64,000 nt of DNA from Streptomyces sp. ASQP_92 (lineage in GTDB: Bacteria > Actinomycetota > Actinomycetes > Streptomycetales > Streptomycetaceae): contig NZ_JAODUA010000009.1 in assembly GCF_025399895.1 (NCBI RefSeq), positions 62,001 to 126,000 of the forward strand, in the 5' to 3' direction. Below the pieces are notes generated by a model that was not told the DNA's origin, did no database searches, and worked only from the letters and a program-made list of their open reading frames with translations. The first letter of the stretch is position 1. Each line of letters starts with the position of its first letter. A program made the position numbers and the translations under genes. Positions 7,256 to 15,735 of the stretch are shown here, one piece after another.

Positions 7256-8536
7256 ATGGACGTGAACGCGGCAGTCGCCGCATTGGCAGCGATCGCCGGC
7301 GTGTGCACCGGCGTCATCGCCATGCTGGCGTTCCGCTGGAGCGAGCGCGACCAGGCGCGGCCCACCCGGTCGTCCCTGCACACGGACGCGGTCCTGCCCC
7401 CGGGCGTGGACACGGTGCTTTCCGTACTGCGCTCCTCCGCGGTCGTCCTCGACGAGAGTGACTCAGTGGTCAAGGCCAGCTCGGCGGCGTATGCGCTCGG
7501 CCTGGTCCGGGGCGGCAAGCTGGCCGTCGAGCCCATGCTGCACATGGCCCGTGACACCCGGCGCGACGGCGAGATACGCCAGGTCGAGCTCGACCTGCCC
7601 CGGCGCGGCACCGGCCGGGGCGAGGCCCTCGCGGTCTCGGCCCGGGTGGCCCCGCTCGGCTCCCGGCTCGTGCTGCTCCTGGTGGAGGACCTCACCGAGG
7701 CCCGCCGCATCGAAGCCGTGCGGCGCGACTTCGTGGCCAACGTCAGCCATGAGCTCAAGACCCCGACCGGGGCGCTCTCCCTGCTCTCCGAGGCCGTCAT
7801 GGACGCCTCGGACGACCCCGAGGCGGTCACCCGTTTCGCCGGCCGGATGCAGATCGAGGCGACCCGGCTCACCAATCTGGTCCAAGAGCTCATCGACCTC
7901 TCGCGCGTCCAGAACGACGACCCGCTGGAGGACGCGGAGCCGGTCCGCGTCGACGAACTCGTCGCCGAGGCCGTGGACCGCTCCCGCCACCCCGCCTCGA
8001 CCAAACAGATCACCATGGCCTCGGGCGGCACCGCCGACCTGTACGTCTGGGGCAATCGCGGCCAGCTCGCCGCGGCCCTCGGCAACCTGGTCGAGAACGC
8101 GGTCAACTACTCCCCGGCCAGGACCCGCGTCGGCATCGCCGCGCGGCGCATCGCGGCGCCGGGGGGCGACTTGATCGAGATCGCGGTGACCGACCAGGGC
8201 ATCGGCATCTCCGAGAAGGACCGCGAGCGCGTCTTCGAGCGCTTCTACCGGGTGGATCCGGCCCGCTCCCGTGCCACCGGCGGCACGGGCCTCGGCCTCG
8301 CCATCGTCAAGCACGTGGCCGCCTCGCACGGCGGGGAGGTCACGGTGTGGAGCTCCGAGGGACAGGGCTCCACCTTCACCCTGCGACTGCCGGAAGCCGG
8401 CGCCGTCCGCGACCGCTCGTCGGCCCGGCGCGGGCCGGCGGCGGTGGACGAGGACGACGACGTCCCGTACGAGACCTTCAGTTCCGCTGTGCCTCACTCA
8501 CCAGCCATAGTTCCTGCCCCGGAGGTCCTTCCGTGA
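7256..8536 (+). CDS. phoR: phosphate-sensing histidine kinase PhoR (SenX3 type)
   Basis: A 426-residue membrane kinase. One N-terminal hydrophobic segment (AAVAALAAIAGVCTGVIAML) is followed by a PAS-like region near residues 55-140. The DHp box FVANVSHELKTP has the phospho-acceptor at His165. The ATPase domain has an N box (LGNLVENAVNYSP), G1 (VTDQGIGI) and G2 (GTGLGLAIVKHV). It autophosphorylates under phosphate limitation and passes phosphate to PhoP. The C-terminal 40 residues are low-complexity. Its stop codon overlaps the phoP start by GTGA, indicating translational coupling. Confidence 0.93.
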   Translation: MDVNAAVAALAAIAGVCTGVIAMLAFRWSERDQARPTRSSLHTDAVLPPGVDTVLSVLRSSAVVLDESDSVVKASSAAYALGLVRGGKLAVEPMLHMARDTRRDGEIRQVELDLPRRGTGRGEALAVSARVAPLGSRLVLLLVEDLTEARRIEAVRRDFVANVSHELKTPTGALSLLSEAVMDASDDPEAVTRFAGRMQIEATRLTNLVQELIDLSRVQNDDPLEDAEPVRVDELVAEAVDRSRHPASTKQITMASGGTADLYVWGNRGQLAAALGNLVENAVNYSPARTRVGIAARRIAAPGGDLIEIAVTDQGIGISEKDRERVFERFYRVDPARSRATGGTGLGLAIVKHVAASHGGEVTVWSSEGQGSTFTLRLPEAGAVRDRSSARRGPAAVDEDDDVPYETFSSAVPHSPAIVPAPEVLP

Positions 8537-9213
8537 CCCGAGTGCTCGTCGTCGAGGATGAGGAATCCTTCAGCGACGCCCTGTCCTACATGCTCCGCAA
8601 GGAGGGCTTCGAGGTCGCGGTGGCGGCCACCGGGCCCGACGGCCTGGACGAGTTCGAGCGCAACGGCGCCGACCTGGTGCTGCTCGACCTGATGCTGCCC
8701 GGCCTGCCGGGCACCGAGGTCTGCCGTCAGCTGCGCGGGCGGTCCAATGTGCCGGTCATCATGGTGACCGCCAAGGACAGCGAGATCGACAAGGTCGTGG
8801 GCCTGGAGATAGGGGCCGACGACTACGTCACCAAGCCCTTCTCCTCCCGCGAGCTGGTGGCCCGCATCCGCGCCGTGCTGCGCCGTCGCGGCGAGCCGGA
8901 GGAGGTCACACCGGCCGCCCTGGAGGCGGGCCCGGTCCGCATGGACGTCGACCGCCACGTGGTCACCGTCTCGGGCGGCAAGGTGGACCTTCCGCTCAAG
9001 GAGTTCGACCTCCTGGAGATGCTGCTGCGCAACGCGGGCCGCGTCCTGACCCGTATGCAGCTCATCGACCGGGTCTGGGGCGCGGACTACGTCGGCGACA
9101 CCAAGACCCTCGACGTCCATGTGAAGCGGCTGCGCGCCAAGATCGAGCCGGACCCGGGCGCGCCGCGCTATCTGGTGACGGTCCGGGGCCTGGGCTACAA
9201 GTTCGAGCCGTAG
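8533..9213 (+). CDS. phoP: response regulator PhoP
   Basis: A 226-residue OmpR-type regulator. The receiver has an acidic pair in VVEDEESF, the phosphorylation site at Asp52 (LLDLMLPG), and Lys101 in TKPFSSREL. The C-terminal winged helix has the LTRMQLIDRVWG and DVHVKRLRAKIEPD recognition region. It activates phosphate scavenging and represses nitrogen and antibiotic genes through PHO boxes, one of which lies at 7150-7182. The GTG overlaps the phoR stop codon by 4 bases, with GGAGG 7 bases upstream. Confidence 0.95.
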   Translation: MTRVLVVEDEESFSDALSYMLRKEGFEVAVAATGPDGLDEFERNGADLVLLDLMLPGLPGTEVCRQLRGRSNVPVIMVTAKDSEIDKVVGLEIGADDYVTKPFSSRELVARIRAVLRRRGEPEEVTPAALEAGPVRMDVDRHVVTVSGGKVDLPLKEFDLLEMLLRNAGRVLTRMQLIDRVWGADYVGDTKTLDVHVKRLRAKIEPDPGAPRYLVTVRGLGYKFEP

Positions 9214-9263
9214 GCCGACATGGCCGGCGGGTCGGACACATGACCCGCCGGACGGAGACATGA

Positions 9264-9298
9264 AAGGAGGGCGGGCCCGATCCGGGCCCGCCCTCCTT
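9264..9298 (+). terminator. strong terminator of phoRP, possibly bidirectional
   Basis: A perfect 16-base inverted repeat (AAGGAGGGCGGGCCCG) with a 3-base loop lies between the convergent phoP and lipoprotein genes. Confidence 0.85.
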
Positions 9299-9331
9299 CG
9301 TCTGTCTTGTGTGCCGTCCGCCTGCGCCGGG

Positions 9332-10000
9332 TCAGTGACCCGTCGTCGCGGTGTGCGAGGGCGAACCGGAGCCGGCGGGCTTGCCGCTGGCGGTGCCCGT
9401 GTTCGGGGAGGCCGAGTTGGAGGCGCCGGCCTCGGGGGAGCCGCTGGCCTTGCCGGTGGGGCCGGCCTCGGGGCTCTCCTTCGCCTTCGGCACCTCGCTG
9501 GGGCCGACGCCCGCGAAGTAGCTGGTGGCCGGGACGACGAAGGCCTGGAGGCTCACGGCGCCGGCCTTGCTGAACTGGAAGGTGACCTTCTGCGCGTCGC
9601 CGTTCTTGGCGGCCTCACGGCCGTTGTCGACGACCGCGGAGGCGTTGTCCTTGCCGCCGAGCACGACCGAGCCGTGCGCCGGGACGGTGATCGCGCCGGT
9701 GCCCTTGGCGGGGGAGAGCTTGACGGTGGCGCTGCCGACCTGGACGGAGTCCAGCGTCTGCGGGTCCGCGCCGTTGTTGAACAGGGTCGCCGCGACGACG
9801 GCCGGGCCCTCGGCGTCGGCCTTCGGCTGGGTGACGACCGTCGCGTTTTGGACCTTGATGTCGCCGACGGTGACGTAGGCGTTGTCCGCCTTGACTCCGA
9901 GCGTCTGGGCCCCGTTGCCCGCCGCGCAGGCGGAGAGGGAGGCGAGCGAGAACGCGATGGCAGAAGCGGCGAGGGCGCCGCGTCGAAGGCTGCGGCTCAC
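9332..10000 (-). CDS. lipoprotein, DUF461-like beta domain with Ser/Pro/Gly tail
   Basis: A 222-residue exported protein. From the GTG at 10000 (AAGGAG 11 bases upstream) it has SRSLRR, a hydrophobic stretch and the lipobox LSAC at about residues 22-25. The mature domain (residues 35-155) is strand-rich, with LGVKADNAYVTVGDIKVQNA and VPAHGSVVLGGKDN, recalling copper-chaperone-like DUF461 lipoproteins, but no Met/His metal set is obvious. The last 60 residues are a Ser/Pro/Gly/Ala-rich linker ending SHTATTGH. Role unknown; cell-surface location is clear. Confidence 0.75.
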   Translation of the reverse strand: MSRSLRRGALAASAIAFSLASLSACAAGNGAQTLGVKADNAYVTVGDIKVQNATVVTQPKADAEGPAVVAATLFNNGADPQTLDSVQVGSATVKLSPAKGTGAITVPAHGSVVLGGKDNASAVVDNGREAAKNGDAQKVTFQFSKAGAVSLQAFVVPATSYFAGVGPSEVPKAKESPEAGPTGKASGSPEAGASNSASPNTGTASGKPAGSGSPSHTATTGH

Positions 10001-10614
10001 GGCGGCGGCAACTCCTTGGACGTACGGGACGGACTGGCTTCGGACGGGCTGAGCGTCGGCCGGCCGCATGCCTGAGGGCCGGCTAAGGGTGTGTCAGCGG
10101 GCCTAGATTACCGAGCCGTCCCACCCGTCCCGCACCCGACCCGCCCCTACGGACGACGGGCCCGTCCCACTCGGGTGGATCACGGGCGGATCTTGGTCTT
10201 TCGGGTGCCGTTCCCATATCGGCGGGTGATCAATTCCCGCGGCCGCCACACATTCCTTACGGAAAATCCTCCGGAGCGATCCGGCGGGGTCGTTCGTTGA
10301 TCAATTCCGGAAAGAATCCCGCACGCCCGAACGGGTGAACGGGCGCCGAACGGAGTAGATGAAGTTCACCGTCCGGAAGGCGACAAACCGGGACGTTCGG
10401 CCGTCCGGGGCCCCGATCGAGGGTGCGTACCGTAGTGGTTTTGCAGCCCCTTCGCAGCTACTCCGACCTGCGAATACCGCCTTCCGCAAGGCCTCCGCAG
10501 CACGTTCCTGGCGCTGTTGTCAAGCCCCGAGATATGCCCTGACCTGCGAAAACGCCATTCAGAAGAAGCCGTATCCGTGTTACCCTGGATAGCCACGGAA
10601 GGGGTACCTGTCAC
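10001..10614. other. non-coding region upstream of carD
   Basis: A 614-base gap between divergent genes. TGATCAATTCC occurs twice in direct orientation (10228-10238 and 10298-10308). A TTACCCT -10-like element lies at 10580-10586 with GGAAGGGG at 10597-10604 before the carD ATG. The size suggests more than one promoter for carD. No convincing gene is seen. Confidence 0.55.
10581..10586 (+). promoter_or_regulatory. probable -10 element of carD
   Basis: TACCCT lies 28 bases before the carD start codon and leaves a short leader with a good ribosome-binding site. Confidence 0.4.
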
Positions 10615-11097
10615 ATGACGTTCAAGGTTGGCGACACCGTGGTCTATCCCCATCACGGGGCCGCGCTGATCGAGGCTATCGAAACTCGCCAGATCAAAGG
10701 CGTGGACAAGACCTACTTGGTGCTCAAGGTCGCCCAGGGCGACTTGACTGTGCGCGTGCCCGCGGACAATGCGGAGTTCGTCGGCGTTCGCGATGTAGTT
10801 GGGCAGGATGGGCTGGACCGGGTCTTCGAGGTGCTGCGCGCGCCGTTCGCGGAGGAGCCCACGAACTGGTCCCGTCGCTACAAGGCAAATCTCGAGAAGC
10901 TCGCCTCCGGCGATGTCATCAAGGTCGCGGAAGTGGTGCGTGACCTGTGGCGTCGTGAGCGCGAGCGTGGACTGTCCGCAGGTGAGAAGCGCATGCTCGC
11001 CAAGGCGCGCCAGATCCTGGTGAGCGAGCTGGCCCTCGCGGAGAACACCAACGAAGACAAGGCCGAGGCCCTTCTCGACGAGGTTCTCGCGTCCTGA
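10615..11097 (+). CDS. carD: CarD-family RNA polymerase-binding regulator
   Basis: A 160-residue global transcription factor. The N-terminal Tudor-like domain (MTFKVGDTVVYPHHGAALIE to about residue 60) binds the RNA polymerase beta subunit. The helical C-terminal part (NWSRRYKANLEKLASGD, VVRDLWRRERERGLSAGEKR) contacts the upstream edge of the -10 DNA and carries the conserved Trp near residue 82. In actinobacteria it stabilises open complexes at rRNA and many other promoters. It precedes ispD-ispF, a conserved order in actinobacteria. Confidence 0.95.
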   Translation: MTFKVGDTVVYPHHGAALIEAIETRQIKGVDKTYLVLKVAQGDLTVRVPADNAEFVGVRDVVGQDGLDRVFEVLRAPFAEEPTNWSRRYKANLEKLASGDVIKVAEVVRDLWRRERERGLSAGEKRMLAKARQILVSELALAENTNEDKAEALLDEVLAS

Positions 11098-11108
11098 CGC
11101 CGTTGGTT

Positions 11109-11124
11109 CCGGGGCTCGCCCCGG
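11109..11124 (+). terminator. short GC hairpin after carD
   Basis: CCGGGGC-TC-GCCCCGG lies 12 bases after the carD stop codon. There is no T run, so it may be a weak terminator. Confidence 0.4.
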
Positions 11125-11362
11125 GACGTCCGGCATTGCCGCGGTGCCCGCTGACCAGCAGTGAAAATTGCTGTGTCGCCGGGCGCTGCGGCATGTTCGT
11201 ATCCCCTGCCCCAACGCCCGCACCCTATGCGTGCCGGGCCCGGGCGGCTGCCTGACCAGTCGTCACGGAAGGGCCGGTCAGGGCATCGCGCCGGGCACTC
11301 CCCGGGCTCCAGGAGCCAGGGGCACCCCCAGGCCATACCCATGTCGTTTGAGGACACAAACC

Positions 11363-12124
11363 TTGTCTGACGAATCGCGCACGTTCCGCACCGCCGCGGT
11401 GATTCCAGCGGCCGGTCGCGGTGTGCGGCTCGGCCCGGGTGCCCCCAAGGCGCTCCGCGCGCTGAACGGCACCCCCATGCTGATCCACGCCGTCCGGGCG
11501 ATGGCCGCGTCCCGCGCCGTCTCGCTCGTCGTCGTGGTGGCCCCGCCCGACGGGGAGACCGAGGTGAAGAACCTCCTCTCCGAGCACGCGCTGCCCGGCG
11601 GCCCGCCCGGGAGCAGCTGGGGCCGGACCGAGTACCTCGTGGTGCCCGGCGGCGAAACCCGCCAGGAGTCGGTGAAGCTGGGTCTGGACGCGCTGCCGCC
11701 CGGCTTCGACGCCGTACTGGTCCATGACGCGGCCCGCCCGCTCGTCCCCGTCGACACCGTCGACGCGGTCATCGAGGCGGTCCGTGACGGGGCGCCCGCC
11801 GTGGTGCCCGCGCTGCCGCTCGCCGACACCGTCAAGCAGGTCGAGCCGCGCACCGACGGCTCGCCCGAGCCCGTCCTCGCCACCCCCGACCGGGCCACGC
11901 TGCGCGCGGTGCAGACCCCGCAGGGCTTCGACCACGACACGCTCGTACGCGCCCACGCCACGGTCACCGAGGGCGTCACGGACGACGCCGGCATGATCGA
12001 GCGGCTCGGCCTGCCCGTCGTGGTGGTGCCCGGCCACGAAGAGGCGTTCAAGGTGACCCGCCCCCTCGACCTCGTACTCGCCGAGGCCGTACTCGCACGA
12101 CGGAGGGCCAACGATGGCTTCTGA
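11363..12124 (+). CDS. ispD: 2-C-methyl-D-erythritol 4-phosphate cytidylyltransferase
   Basis: Third step of the MEP isoprenoid pathway, making CDP-ME from CTP and MEP. The 253-residue protein has the nucleotidyltransferase loop AAVIPAAGRGVRLGPGAPKA near the N-terminus, VVVVAPP, and VLVHDAARPLV in the centre. The start is probably the TTG at 11363: GAGGA lies 8 bases upstream, and the reading LSDESRTF matches relatives beginning MSD. No in-frame ATG suits. It overlaps ispF by 11 bases, so the pair is translationally coupled. Confidence 0.92.
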   Translation: MSDESRTFRTAAVIPAAGRGVRLGPGAPKALRALNGTPMLIHAVRAMAASRAVSLVVVVAPPDGETEVKNLLSEHALPGGPPGSSWGRTEYLVVPGGETRQESVKLGLDALPPGFDAVLVHDAARPLVPVDTVDAVIEAVRDGAPAVVPALPLADTVKQVEPRTDGSPEPVLATPDRATLRAVQTPQGFDHDTLVRAHATVTEGVTDDAGMIERLGLPVVVVPGHEEAFKVTRPLDLVLAEAVLARRRANDGF

Positions 12125-12647
12125 CGCGTCCGTCCAGGGGGAGCGGCCCGGTCCTCTCCCCGTGATCCCGCTGGTCGGGATCGGCACCGACGTCCACGCC
12201 TTCGAGCGCGGGCGCGAGCTGTGGTGCGCCGGACTGCTGTGGGACGGCCCGGGGGACGCGGAGTACGGGCTCGCCGGGCACTCGGACGGCGATGTCGCCG
12301 CCCACGCCGCCTGCGACGCGCTGTTCTCCGCGGCCGGCGTCGGAGACCTCGGCGCCCACTTCGGCACCGACCGCCCCGAGTGGTCCGGCGCCTCGGGCGT
12401 GACCCTGCTCGCCGAGGCGGCCCGGATCGTGCGCGCCGAGGGCTTCGAGATCGGCAACATCGCGGTGCAGGTCATCGGCGTACGCCCGAAGATCGGCAAG
12501 CGGCGCGACGAGGCGCAGAAGGCGCTGTCGACCGCGGCCGGGGCGAGCGTCGCCGTCTCCGGCACCACCACCGACGGGCTCGGGCTGACCGGCCGGGCGG
12601 AGGGACTCGCGGCGATCGCCACGGCGATGGTGTACCGGGTGCAATGA
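12114..12647 (+). CDS. ispF: 2-C-methyl-D-erythritol 2,4-cyclodiphosphate synthase
   Basis: Converts CDP-ME 2-phosphate to MEcPP, the fifth MEP-pathway step. The 177-residue protein carries the zinc ligands GTDVHAF (Asp26, His28), the GHSDGDVAAHAACDALF helix and VSGTTTDGLGLTGR near the C-terminus. It is about 15 residues longer than E. coli IspF because of an N-terminal extension (MASDASVQGERPGPLP). The start codon lies inside the end of ispD. Confidence 0.95.
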   Translation: MASDASVQGERPGPLPVIPLVGIGTDVHAFERGRELWCAGLLWDGPGDAEYGLAGHSDGDVAAHAACDALFSAAGVGDLGAHFGTDRPEWSGASGVTLLAEAARIVRAEGFEIGNIAVQVIGVRPKIGKRRDEAQKALSTAAGASVAVSGTTTDGLGLTGRAEGLAAIATAMVYRVQ

Positions 12648-12713
12648 AAAAGGTCCGGATTGGGGTAGTAGAGGAGGCACCCGTTCCACCTCCGCTCCGG
12701 AAGGACCGCACCT

Positions 12714-13118
12714 GTGTCTGCTGAGCTCAGCGACAAGCTCAAGGAACTGCTCGACAGCCCCGTCTTCGTCAACATCGCGACCATCCAGCCCGACGGAAGC
12801 CCCCAGGTCTCCCCGGTCTGGGTGAAGCGGGACGGCAACGACGTGCTGATCTCGACGACCGTGGACCGGCGCAAGGAGAAGAACCTGCGCCGCGACCCGC
12901 GGGTCAGCGTGCTCCTCCAGCGCTTCGACTCGCCCTACGAGTACGCCGAGATCAGGGGCACCGCCGAGCTCACCACGGAGGGTGGCCAGGAGCTGATCGA
13001 CGAACTGTCGATGAAGTACTCCGGCAAGAGGTACCGGGAGTTCAACCCGGCCTCGGTCGACGACGCCCCGCGGGTCGTGGTCCGGATCACGCCCCGCAAG
13101 ATCGTCGGAATGCTCTGA
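12714..13118 (+). CDS. PPOX-class flavin/F420-binding oxidoreductase
   Basis: A 134-residue split-barrel protein of the pyridoxamine-phosphate-oxidase superfamily. ANIATIQPDGSP-type residues 18-31, SPVWVKRDGNDVLISTT and the KNLRRDPRVSVLL segment match the TIGR03618/F420-dependent group common in actinobacteria, which reduce small substrates with F420H2 or bind FMN. The GTG at 12714 has GGAAGGA 9 bases upstream. It is a single gene between ispF and cysS; the substrate is unknown. Confidence 0.8.
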   Translation: MSAELSDKLKELLDSPVFVNIATIQPDGSPQVSPVWVKRDGNDVLISTTVDRRKEKNLRRDPRVSVLLQRFDSPYEYAEIRGTAELTTEGGQELIDELSMKYSGKRYREFNPASVDDAPRVVVRITPRKIVGML

Positions 13119-13186
13119 CACCCAACAGTCGCCAAATTGTGTGCCCCGAGGCCCGGAAGGGTCGCGGGGCACTGGTATTGGGCCAC

Positions 13187-13192
13187 TACCCT
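13187..13192 (+). promoter_or_regulatory. -10 hexamer TACCCT of cysS, probable leaderless start
   Basis: TACCCT ends 6 bases before the cysS GTG at 13199. The sequence between (GGTGTG) is not a ribosome-binding site. Confidence 0.5.
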
Positions 13193-13198
13193 GGTGTG

Positions 13199-14596
13199 GT
13201 GACCATTCGCCTGTACGACACCAGCGCCCGGCAGATTCGTGACTTCGTCCCGCTCACGCGGGGTTGTGTCTCGATCTACCTGTGTGGTGCCACCGTCCAG
13301 GCGGCTCCGCACATCGGGCACATCCGGTCGGGGCTGAACTTCGACATCATGCGCCGCTGGTTCGAGTACCGCGGCTACGACGTCACGTTCATCCGCAACG
13401 TCACCGACATCGACGACAAGATCATCAAGAAGTCGGCCGAGCAGGGCCGCCCGTGGTGGTCGATCGGCTACGAGAACGAGCGGGCGTTCAACGACGGCTA
13501 CCGCGCGCTCGGCTGCCTGCCGCCCACCTACGAGCCGCGGGCGACCGGCCACATCACCGAGATGGTCGAGATGATGCGCGGCCTCATCGAGCGCGGCCAC
13601 GCCTACGAGGCGGACGGCAGCGTCTACTTCGACGTGCGGTCCTTCCCCGAGTACCTGGCGCTGTCCAACCAGGACATCGACGACCTGCGCCAGCCCGACG
13701 AGGGCGTCTCCGGCAAGCGTGACCCGCGCGACTTCGCGATGTGGAAGGCCTCCAAGCCGGGCGAGCCCGACTGGGAGACGCCCTGGGGGCGCGGCCGTCC
13801 CGGCTGGCACCTGGAGTGCTCGGCGATGGCCCACAAGTACCTGGGCAGCGCCTTCGACATCCACGGCGGCGGCCTCGACCTGATCTTCCCGCACCACGAG
13901 AACGAGATCGCCCAGGCCCAGGCCTTCGGTGACGCCTTCGCCTCGTACTGGGTGCACAACGCCTGGGTGACGATGTCCGGCGAGAAGATGTCGAAGTCGC
14001 TCGGCAACAGCGTGCTGGTCTCCGAGATGGTCAAGCAGTGGCGCCCGATCGTGCTGCGCTACTACCTGGGCACCCCGCACTACCGCTCCATGATCGAGTA
14101 CAGCGAGGACGCCCTGCGCGAGGCCGAGTCGGCGTTCGCGCGCATCGAGGGCTTCATCCAGCGCGTGGTGGAGAAGGCGGGGGGCGTGGTCGAGCCCGCC
14201 GCCGAGGTGCCGCCCGCGTTCGCCGAGGCCATGGACGACGACCTGGGCGTGCCCGGGGCCCTCGCGATCGTCCACACCACGGTCCGCCAGGGCAACAGCG
14301 CCCTCGCGGCCGACGACAAGGAAGCCGCCACCGAGCGCCTGGCCGAGGTGCGCGCCATGCTGGGCGTGCTCGGCCTGGACCCGCTGGACCCGCAATGGGC
14401 CGAGGAGGGCGAGCGGGGCGAGGACCTGCACGGGGCCGTCGACACCCTCGTACGCCTCGTCCTGGAGCAGCGCGAGGCCGCCAGGTCCCGCAAGGACTGG
14501 GCCACCGCGGACGCGATCCGCGACCAGCTCACCCAGTCCGGCCTGGTCATCGAGGACAGCCCCAGCGGCCCCCGCTGGACCCTCGGCCCGCGCTGA
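13199..14596 (+). CDS. cysS: cysteinyl-tRNA synthetase
   Basis: Charges tRNA-Cys. The 465-residue class I enzyme has Cys29 of the zinc site in LCGATVQ, the HIGH motif at 38-41, WHLECSAMA and HHENEIAQAQ with the other zinc ligands, and KMSKS near 262-267. The C-terminal anticodon-binding helices end at WTLGPR. The GTG at 13199 gives the usual N-terminus VTIRLYDT. It is CysS rather than the paralogous MshC ligase because it has full length, the anticodon domain and a position next to rlmB. Confidence 0.95.
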   Translation: MTIRLYDTSARQIRDFVPLTRGCVSIYLCGATVQAAPHIGHIRSGLNFDIMRRWFEYRGYDVTFIRNVTDIDDKIIKKSAEQGRPWWSIGYENERAFNDGYRALGCLPPTYEPRATGHITEMVEMMRGLIERGHAYEADGSVYFDVRSFPEYLALSNQDIDDLRQPDEGVSGKRDPRDFAMWKASKPGEPDWETPWGRGRPGWHLECSAMAHKYLGSAFDIHGGGLDLIFPHHENEIAQAQAFGDAFASYWVHNAWVTMSGEKMSKSLGNSVLVSEMVKQWRPIVLRYYLGTPHYRSMIEYSEDALREAESAFARIEGFIQRVVEKAGGVVEPAAEVPPAFAEAMDDDLGVPGALAIVHTTVRQGNSALAADDKEAATERLAEVRAMLGVLGLDPLDPQWAEEGERGEDLHGAVDTLVRLVLEQREAARSRKDWATADAIRDQLTQSGLVIEDSPSGPRWTLGPR

Positions 14597-14605
14597 GCGG
14601 CCTGA

Positions 14606-14633
14606 TGTGCCGCCCGGGCGATCGGGCGGCACA
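14606..14633 (+). terminator. terminator of cysS
   Basis: Perfect 11-base stem (TGTGCCGCCCG / CGGGCGGCACA) with a 6-base loop. TTCATATACG follows, opening the rlmB leader. Confidence 0.75.
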
Positions 14634-14703
14634 CTTCATATACGTACGTACACGATCTGCATCCGCATGTGGATCGCGGATTCACTGAGGAAATAGGTAG
14701 GTC

Positions 14704-15660
14704 ATGGCCGGGAACAGCCAGCGCAGGAACCGCCGCACGTCCAACAAGAAGGGCGCGACGGTCGGCAGCGGTGGCCAGCGGCGCCGGGGTCTGGAAGGCA
14801 GGGGCCCGACGCCGCCCGCCGAGGCCCGCAAGAAGCACAAGAAGAACCGCATCGCGACCGCCAAGGCCAAGCAGGCCGCGACCCGTCGCCCCGCGCCCCG
14901 GCGCGGCGGTGCCAAGGGCGCGTCCGAGATGGTCGTGGGCCGCAACCCCGTCTTCGAGGCGCTGCGCGACGGCGTCCCGGCGACGACGCTCTACGTCCAG
15001 CAGTACATCGACAACGACGAGCGGGTCCGCGAGGCCCTCCAGCTCGCCGGTGAGCGCGGCAACATCAACCTGATGGAGGCCCCGCGCGCCGAGCTCGACC
15101 GGATGACCAACGGCCTCAACCACCAGGGCCTGGTCCTCCAGGTCCCGCCGTACGAGTACGCGGAGCCGCAGGACCTCACCACGTTCGCGTACGACAACGG
15201 CGAGGACCCGCTGATCGTCGCGCTGGACGGCGTGACCGACCCGCGCAACCTCGGCGCGATCGTCCGCTCCACGTCCGCCTTCGGCGGCCACGGCGTGGTC
15301 GTGCCCGAGCGGCGCGCGGCCGGCATGACGGCGGGCGCCTGGAAGTCGTCGGCGGGCACCGCGGCGCGTACGCCGGTCTCCCGGGTCACCAACCTGACGC
15401 GCGCGCTGGAGGCCTACAAGAAGGAAGGCCTCACGATCGTGGGTCTCGCCGCCGACGGCGAGCACACGGTCGAGGAGCTGGAGCAGATCGGCGGCCCCGT
15501 CGTCATCGTGATCGGCAGCGAGGGCAAGGGACTTGGCCGACTCGTCGGCGAGACCTGCGACTACCGCGTGCGGATCTCGATGCCGGGTGGCGCCGAGTCC
15601 CTCAACGCGGGCGTGGCGGCGGGCATCGTGCTCTACGAGGCGGCCCGCCGACGCGCCTGA
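14704..15660 (+). CDS. rlmB: 23S rRNA (guanosine-2'-O)-methyltransferase RlmB (TrmH/SpoU family)
   Basis: A 318-residue SPOUT methyltransferase. A basic, disordered head of about 70 residues (NSQRRNRRTSNKKG, KKHKKNR) is followed by the substrate-binding domain (VVGRNPVFEALRDG) and the knotted catalytic domain with motif 1 LDGVTDPRNLGAIVRS, motif 2 VIGSEGKGLGRLV and motif 3 SMPGGAESLNAGVAAGIVLY. Predicted to methylate the ribose of G2251 (E. coli numbering) or an equivalent loop. The long basic extension is typical of Streptomyces homologues. It follows cysS, a conserved pairing. Confidence 0.92.
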   Translation: MAGNSQRRNRRTSNKKGATVGSGGQRRRGLEGRGPTPPAEARKKHKKNRIATAKAKQAATRRPAPRRGGAKGASEMVVGRNPVFEALRDGVPATTLYVQQYIDNDERVREALQLAGERGNINLMEAPRAELDRMTNGLNHQGLVLQVPPYEYAEPQDLTTFAYDNGEDPLIVALDGVTDPRNLGAIVRSTSAFGGHGVVVPERRAAGMTAGAWKSSAGTAARTPVSRVTNLTRALEAYKKEGLTIVGLAADGEHTVEELEQIGGPVVIVIGSEGKGLGRLVGETCDYRVRISMPGGAESLNAGVAAGIVLYEAARRRA

Positions 15661-15670
15661 GCCGGGTGAT

Positions 15671-15705
15671 CTTGACGGGTCTCGGACAGATTCGGGCCCG
15701 TCAAG
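15671..15705 (+). terminator. terminator of rlmB
   Basis: CTTGACGGG and CCCGTCAAG form a perfect 9-base stem with a 17-base loop, 10 bases after the stop codon. Confidence 0.65.
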
Positions 15706-15735
15706 CAGTGTCCTAAGCACCCATCACTCGGTTAG

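Noticed and set aside
12935..14632. Minus-strand frame of 565 codons opposite cysS
   Set aside because: No domain signal; cysS has all class I synthetase motifs.
14704..14910. Separate small basic protein at the start of rlmB
   Set aside because: The basic head is continuous and in frame with the methyltransferase and is usual for Streptomyces RlmB.
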